64,000 nucleotides of DNA from Chitinophaga sp. sic0106. Lineage in GTDB: Bacteria; Bacteroidota; Bacteroidia; Chitinophagales; Chitinophagaceae. Position numbers and translations under genes: made by a program. The DNA lies in assembly GCF_019219075.1 (NCBI RefSeq), contig NZ_JAHUWJ010000010.1:1-64000 (forward strand). The letters are read 5' to 3'. This document shows, in pieces, positions 60,410 to 64,000 of the stretch; position 1 is the stretch's first letter, and the number at the start of each line of letters is the position of its first letter. The notes under the pieces were generated by a model. It worked only from the letters and a program-made list of their open reading frames with translations. It was not told the DNA's origin and did not search any database.

Positions 60410-61672
60410 ATGCGTACTGTTACACTGAAAAGGGTTGTGATCACCGGCTTGGGGGCATTAACACCTATCGGGAATGATGTAAATACTTTTTGGAGCAACT
60501 TAAAGGCTGGTGTTAGTGGCGCTGGTCCCATCACCAAATTTGACACCACAGAGTTCAAAACTAAATTTGCCTGTGAGGTTAAAAACTTCGATGTAGAAAA
60601 ATACATGGATAAAAAAGAAGCCCGCAAAATGGACAACTTCACCCAGTACGCTATGGCGGCTGCTCAGGAAGCTGTTTTGGATGCAGGCCTCACCAACGAA
60701 GGCATTGATAAAACTAAAGTCGGCGTGATCTGGGCTTCCGGAAACGGTGGCATGCTTACCTTCGAGGAGCAGATCGTAGAATTTACACAGCAAAATTTTG
60801 TGCCTAAATTCAATCCGTTCTTTATTCCGAAACTGATCTCCGACATTGCTGCCGGCCAGATTGCCATGAAATACGGTTTCATGGGTATCAACTTCTGTAC
60901 AGTTTCTGCCTGTGCTTCTTCCAGCAGTGCGCTGGTGGATGCATTCAACTATATCCGCCTGGGTAAAGCCAATGTGATTGTTGCTGGTGGCTCCGAAGCC
61001 CCTGTAACCCGCGCTGGTATTGCCGGCTTTAACGCACTGAAAGCACTCTCTACCCGCAATGACGATCCTACTACCGCTTCCCGTCCTTTCGACGCTGACC
61101 GCGATGGTTTCGTGATGGGAGAAGGTGCCGGTGCTATCATCCTCGAAGAATATGAGCACGCTATTGCACGTGGTGCTACCATCTACGGTGAAATGGTAGG
61201 CGGCGCCATGACCTGCGATGCATATCACCTCACTGCTACCCACCCTGAAGGCCTCGGCGCAAGACTGGGTATGGAACAGGCCCTGGAAGATGCAGAGCTG
61301 ACTGTGGCTGATGTAGATTACATCAACTCACATACCACCTCCACTCCGGTTGGGGACCTCAGCGAGCTGAAAGCCATCTGCACTGCGTTTGGTGAGCATG
61401 TAGAAAAACTCAACATCTCCGCTACCAAATCCATGACAGGTCACCTGCTTGGTGCTGCCGGCGCTATCGAAGCGATCGCTTGTATCAAAGCAACCCAGGA
61501 AGATATCGTACCTCCTACCATTAACACCAAAGAGCTGGGTGAAGGTATCCCTACCAACCTGAACCTGACCCTCGGTAAAGCACAGGAACGTACTGTAAAC
61601 GTTGCCATGAGCAACACTTTCGGCTTTGGTGGTCACAACGCTATCTGCGTATTCAAAAAATACAAAGCGTAA
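60410..61672 (+). CDS. fabF: beta-ketoacyl-ACP synthase II
   Basis: This 420-residue condensing enzyme of fatty acid synthesis has the Cys-His-His triad: Cys168 in TVSACASSSSA, His308 in INSHTTSTPVGD and His345 in MTGHLLGAAGA. The length and the GFGGHNA end match FabF. It extends acyl chains with malonyl-ACP in the cytoplasm. It stands alone, with its own terminator, downstream of the desaturase gene. Confidence 0.95.
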   Translation: MRTVTLKRVVITGLGALTPIGNDVNTFWSNLKAGVSGAGPITKFDTTEFKTKFACEVKNFDVEKYMDKKEARKMDNFTQYAMAAAQEAVLDAGLTNEGIDKTKVGVIWASGNGGMLTFEEQIVEFTQQNFVPKFNPFFIPKLISDIAAGQIAMKYGFMGINFCTVSACASSSSALVDAFNYIRLGKANVIVAGGSEAPVTRAGIAGFNALKALSTRNDDPTTASRPFDADRDGFVMGEGAGAIILEEYEHAIARGATIYGEMVGGAMTCDAYHLTATHPEGLGARLGMEQALEDAELTVADVDYINSHTTSTPVGDLSELKAICTAFGEHVEKLNISATKSMTGHLLGAAGAIEAIACIKATQEDIVPPTINTKELGEGIPTNLNLTLGKAQERTVNVAMSNTFGFGGHNAICVFKKYKA

Positions 61673-61697
61673 AACCATTACGTTTTCAAATATTGGG

Positions 61698-61727
61698 AAA
61701 AAGCTGGTCGTATGACCAGCTTTTTTT
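61698..61727 (+). terminator. terminator of the KAS II gene
   Basis: AAAAAGCTGGTC and GACCAGCTTTTT form 12-bp arms around GTAT, ending in seven T residues. The T-run leads straight into the 37-bp repeated element. Confidence 0.85.
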
Positions 61728-61784
61728 CGTGTATACATACCCGAAAAACCACTTTTTCTCTCCCCACATACCCAGGTAATTTTG
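61723..61784 (+). promoter_or_regulatory. 37-bp repeated promoter element, copy 1, with -7 box
   Basis: Bases 61723-61759 recur at 63263-63299 with 35 of 37 identical. The shared core is CCGAAAAACCACTTTTTCT, and TTTTTCG/CGAAAAA form an inverted repeat within it. Exactly 17 bp later lies TAATTTTG (61777-61784), a perfect -7 box. The gene for the one-heme lipoprotein starts 48 bp further on. Confidence 0.65.
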
Positions 61785-61831
61785 CTGTAGAGATTCTAAA
61801 ATCACTTATCCTTCATTAAACCCTCCTGGTT

Positions 61832-63220
61832 ATGCAAAGAAAATGGAACAGCTTAAAAGTCATATTCCTTTTAGGCGCATTAGCAATAGGTACCTATAGC
61901 TGCGGCGGTAGTAATACACCTGCCATCACCCAGCGGTATACAGCACCTGCAGTCGTGGGAAACGGCGCTTTCACCAATCATATGAGCCAGGTGCCCGACT
62001 CCTCACAATACCCGTACCCTTTATTCCAGCTTAGTCACAATTATCCGGATACTTTCCGGACGCTTGAAAATCCTTCCTGGCAGCAGGCATTGAAAGGGCA
62101 GCCCATCGGACCAGCAAACGCTTTCGCCTATATGGACTCCCTGAAAAGCTATGTCAAACCACACCTACTGCCTTTTTTCACCTCCAATCATACCTGGTCC
62201 GCTGCTGACCACGGCTGGTTCCATGAACCATGGATCGGATCTGAAAGAGAGCCCATCCTCGGTACTTACCTGGGTAACGGTAATGTGAAAGGCATGTTTA
62301 CCTCACTTCCGGAAACTGAAACCGGCTACGTGCTAACCCTCTACGATTCCCTTGCAGCCTATACAGTAGGGAAAATCTGGGGGCAAACAGGCGACAGTTA
62401 CAACCTGTCAAATAATGCTGCACAATTCCAGGAAGGCAGCGTCATCGTTAAACTCGCTTTTTCCAACATAAATTATCCCCAATGGCCGGTAATGGACAGC
62501 GCACAAACTTTTTATGTATACGGTAACGTCCCCACCAAAGCTGATACGGCCAAAGGATACCAACTGCGCCAGGTAAGCTTTTTCCAGATGGATGTGATTG
62601 TAAAAGACAGCAAATCCTCTCCGCAGACCGGATGGGTTTATTCCACATTCGTGTACGACAAAGACCACCATGGTACCGGCTGGGATAAGATGGTACCCCT
62701 GGGAGCAATGTGGGGAAATGATCCGGAAGTCAACAGTCCGGTAACCCCACCCTATCCTAAACTTCGCGAAACAGTGATCAACAAAAACGCACCTTTATAC
62801 AGTAAAGAAACGTTGGGATGGGGCGGCAGGCTCAGTGGGCCTAACGATGGAGCCGTTTCACTCAACGCCGCAGATGAAAACGGTAATATCTATCCCAGAT
62901 TAGCGCTTTCCTCCTGCATGAGCTGCCATTCCCCTGCTCAGAATCCATTCACCACCTCCATGTTTCCAGGACCAGATTATAACAATCCATCTGTCACATT
63001 CGTTCCAGGAAGCCCCAAATGGAAGCTGTGGTTCAGAAACAATTATGGTACTGTACCTTTTGAGTCAGGCCACATAGCCATGGACTATGATATGGTGATG
63101 GCTTTCAAATCCATAGGCGGGTATAATAATGCCCACCCTGGCAAGGAAAATGAAAAACAAAGAGCAGCCTATGAAGCCTTGAAAAAGTTCAGGCAATACC
63201 ATGGGCAAAAGCCACAATAA
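61832..63220 (+). CDS. one-heme lipoprotein of unknown family
   Basis: This 462-residue lipoprotein has a signal peptide with lipobox Cys24 (GTYSCGG). A large globular part contains WFHEPWIGSEREPILGTYLG and, near the C-terminus, a single heme-binding CMSCH at residues 362-366. The flanking region does not show the compact fold of a class I cytochrome c. I cannot name the family; a periplasmic electron-transfer or heme-dependent oxidase role is inferred from CxxCH alone. It shares a promoter element with the next lipoprotein gene. Confidence 0.75.
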   Translation: MQRKWNSLKVIFLLGALAIGTYSCGGSNTPAITQRYTAPAVVGNGAFTNHMSQVPDSSQYPYPLFQLSHNYPDTFRTLENPSWQQALKGQPIGPANAFAYMDSLKSYVKPHLLPFFTSNHTWSAADHGWFHEPWIGSEREPILGTYLGNGNVKGMFTSLPETETGYVLTLYDSLAAYTVGKIWGQTGDSYNLSNNAAQFQEGSVIVKLAFSNINYPQWPVMDSAQTFYVYGNVPTKADTAKGYQLRQVSFFQMDVIVKDSKSSPQTGWVYSTFVYDKDHHGTGWDKMVPLGAMWGNDPEVNSPVTPPYPKLRETVINKNAPLYSKETLGWGGRLSGPNDGAVSLNAADENGNIYPRLALSSCMSCHSPAQNPFTTSMFPGPDYNNPSVTFVPGSPKWKLWFRNNYGTVPFESGHIAMDYDMVMAFKSIGGYNNAHPGKENEKQRAAYEALKKFRQYHGQKPQ

Positions 63221-63234
63221 CAGTGTAGGGACAT

Positions 63235-63267
63235 ACCGGGTATCACAGTTCATGATACCCGGTTTTT
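63235..63267 (+). terminator. terminator of the one-heme lipoprotein gene
   Basis: ACCGGGTATCA and TGATACCCGGT form perfect 11-bp arms around CAGTTCA, followed by T residues. As at 61698-61727, the T-run opens the 37-bp repeated element. Confidence 0.8.
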
Positions 63268-63324
63268 CGTATATACCTACCCGAAAAACCACTTTTTCTT
63301 TCCTTTCACCAGCACTTAATTTTA
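63263..63324 (+). promoter_or_regulatory. 37-bp repeated promoter element, copy 2, with -7 box
   Basis: Bases 63263-63299 repeat copy 1 with two mismatches. Again exactly 17 bp later lies a -7-like box, TAATTTTA (63317-63324), one base off the consensus. The truncated lipoprotein gene starts 71 bp further on. Confidence 0.6.
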
Positions 63325-63394
63325 CCATCAACCTATTACCGATTACACCTGCTGATAACTGGTATTCATTTCTTAACCTCTAATCAGCCTAACT

Positions 63395-64000
63395 ATGTCC
63401 CAACTTTTCAGCCGCCGCCCCATTCTCGCCGCTCTGCTGCTCTTGATGGCCGCCTGCCGCCGCGACACTGCCATCGACCTGCAACCTGTTAATAAAAAAG
63501 GCGCACTGGCCGTGGTCAACACTACGCCTGACACCCTCTGGAAACTCCAACAGATCACTTTTACTGTAAATGGCATTCCGGGCGCCAGTATGGCGTACAA
63601 CATCTACGACAGCACAGGAAAGCTCACTGGCATGTCGCTCAACAAGAATCTTGGCAGCTATTATGGCCAATGGTACTTTCAAGTTTCCTATGCGGGCAAT
63701 TACGTGTACTTCTATTCCATGGATCACATGGACACCATACTTTCCGTAAGAATGGACAGTATCGGTCGTCCCTCTGACTATCTATGCACCTATACCAGCA
63801 ATCCATGGGTAAGCAGCCTCCAAACGGGCCATATCAGCTACGGTGAGCCATACCGGACCATTAACGGCATTTCCAGAACCCTTGATGGCGTCAGCAATAA
63901 CATTTCAGTATGGCAATTTGCGGATTACGGACCATTTTTGAAAAATCACAATGGTTCCTCACTCAACTACTTATTTGACGGGACGGTGGACAGTACAGAA
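63395..64000 (+). CDS. lipoprotein, truncated by window end
   Basis: A frame open from the ATG at 63395 to the last base encodes at least 202 residues. It begins with a signal peptide and lipobox (ALLLLMAACRR, Cys near residue 21). The mature part is rich in Tyr, Ser and Asn, with strand-like segments such as GQWYFQVSYAGNYVYFYS. I recognise no family. It shares the 37-bp promoter element with the one-heme lipoprotein gene and is probably co-regulated with it. Confidence 0.75.
   Translation, partial: MSQLFSRRPILAALLLLMAACRRDTAIDLQPVNKKGALAVVNTTPDTLWKLQQITFTVNGIPGASMAYNIYDSTGKLTGMSLNKNLGSYYGQWYFQVSYAGNYVYFYSMDHMDTILSVRMDSIGRPSDYLCTYTSNPWVSSLQTGHISYGEPYRTINGISRTLDGVSNNISVWQFADYGPFLKNHNGSSLNYLFDGTVDSTE

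Noticed and set aside
1-64000. CRISPR array, insertion sequence or prophage
   Set aside because: I found no regularly spaced repeats, no transposase-like protein and no phage structural genes.

Overview
The window looks like a chromosomal segment of a Bacteroidota bacterium, most likely Chitinophagaceae (Chitinophaga-like). Supporting signs are the many matches to the Bacteroidota sigma-A promoter (TTG, about 20 bp, TAnnTTTG), weak or absent Shine-Dalgarno sequences, DUF3127, DUF4184 and GH92 families, a PKD/cytochrome c/ThuA fusion, and an ECF sigma factor paired with a one-pass envelope protein. This placement is inferred from protein content, not from a 16S sequence.

Layout. 1-9.7 kb: small metabolic and stress genes (SDR, DinB-like, MarR plus two YceI proteins, DEAD-box helicase, DUF4184 membrane protein, a degenerate ABC ATPase with a small membrane partner, HxlR regulator, serine hydrolase, FMN reductase). 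9.7-17.6 kb: regulator/target pairs with visible operators (Crp/Fnr with a ClC channel, AKR with AraC, TetR with SDR) plus NUDIX, PAP2 and VOC genes. 17.7-23.1 kb: AraC regulator, an ECF sigma factor with a trans-envelope protein, a Pro/Trp-rich lipoprotein, an SDR, two identical tRNA-Pro genes and a tRNA-Ser. 23.7-33.5 kb: dnaA, a DUF3127 protein, an FAD dehydrogenase, an ABC-2 exporter, nitronate monooxygenase, nucleotidyltransferase and glyA. 33.5-37.4 kb: an Abi_2/HEPN defence gene preceded by a compact hairpin RNA, and a YtrA-type GntR/ABC operon. 37.5-43.2 kb: M20 amidohydrolase, SPOR protein, deoC and secA.

43.8-52.9 kb is one long plus-strand sugar-catabolic cluster: MFS transporter, Gfo/Idh/MocA oxidoreductase, TIM-barrel isomerase, cytochrome c lipoprotein, DUF1080 hydrolase, ThuA protein, and a 1133-residue lipoprotein fusing ThuA, a sugar dehydrogenase beta-propeller, PKD, cytochrome c and a CBM6-like domain. 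It fits oxidation of glycosides through 3-keto intermediates. It faces a minus-strand cluster of two GH92 mannosidases and a LacI regulator (53.0-58.9 kb). The right end holds a fatty acid desaturase, a KAS II enzyme, a one-heme lipoprotein and a truncated lipoprotein gene; the last two share a 37-bp promoter element.

The most interesting locus is the Abi_2/HEPN gene (33520-34440). A perfect Bacteroidota promoter drives a roughly 55-nt RNA made of a bulged hairpin and nine U residues, ending only 6 nt before the Abi start codon. This is the layout expected of an RNA-controlled abortive-infection module.
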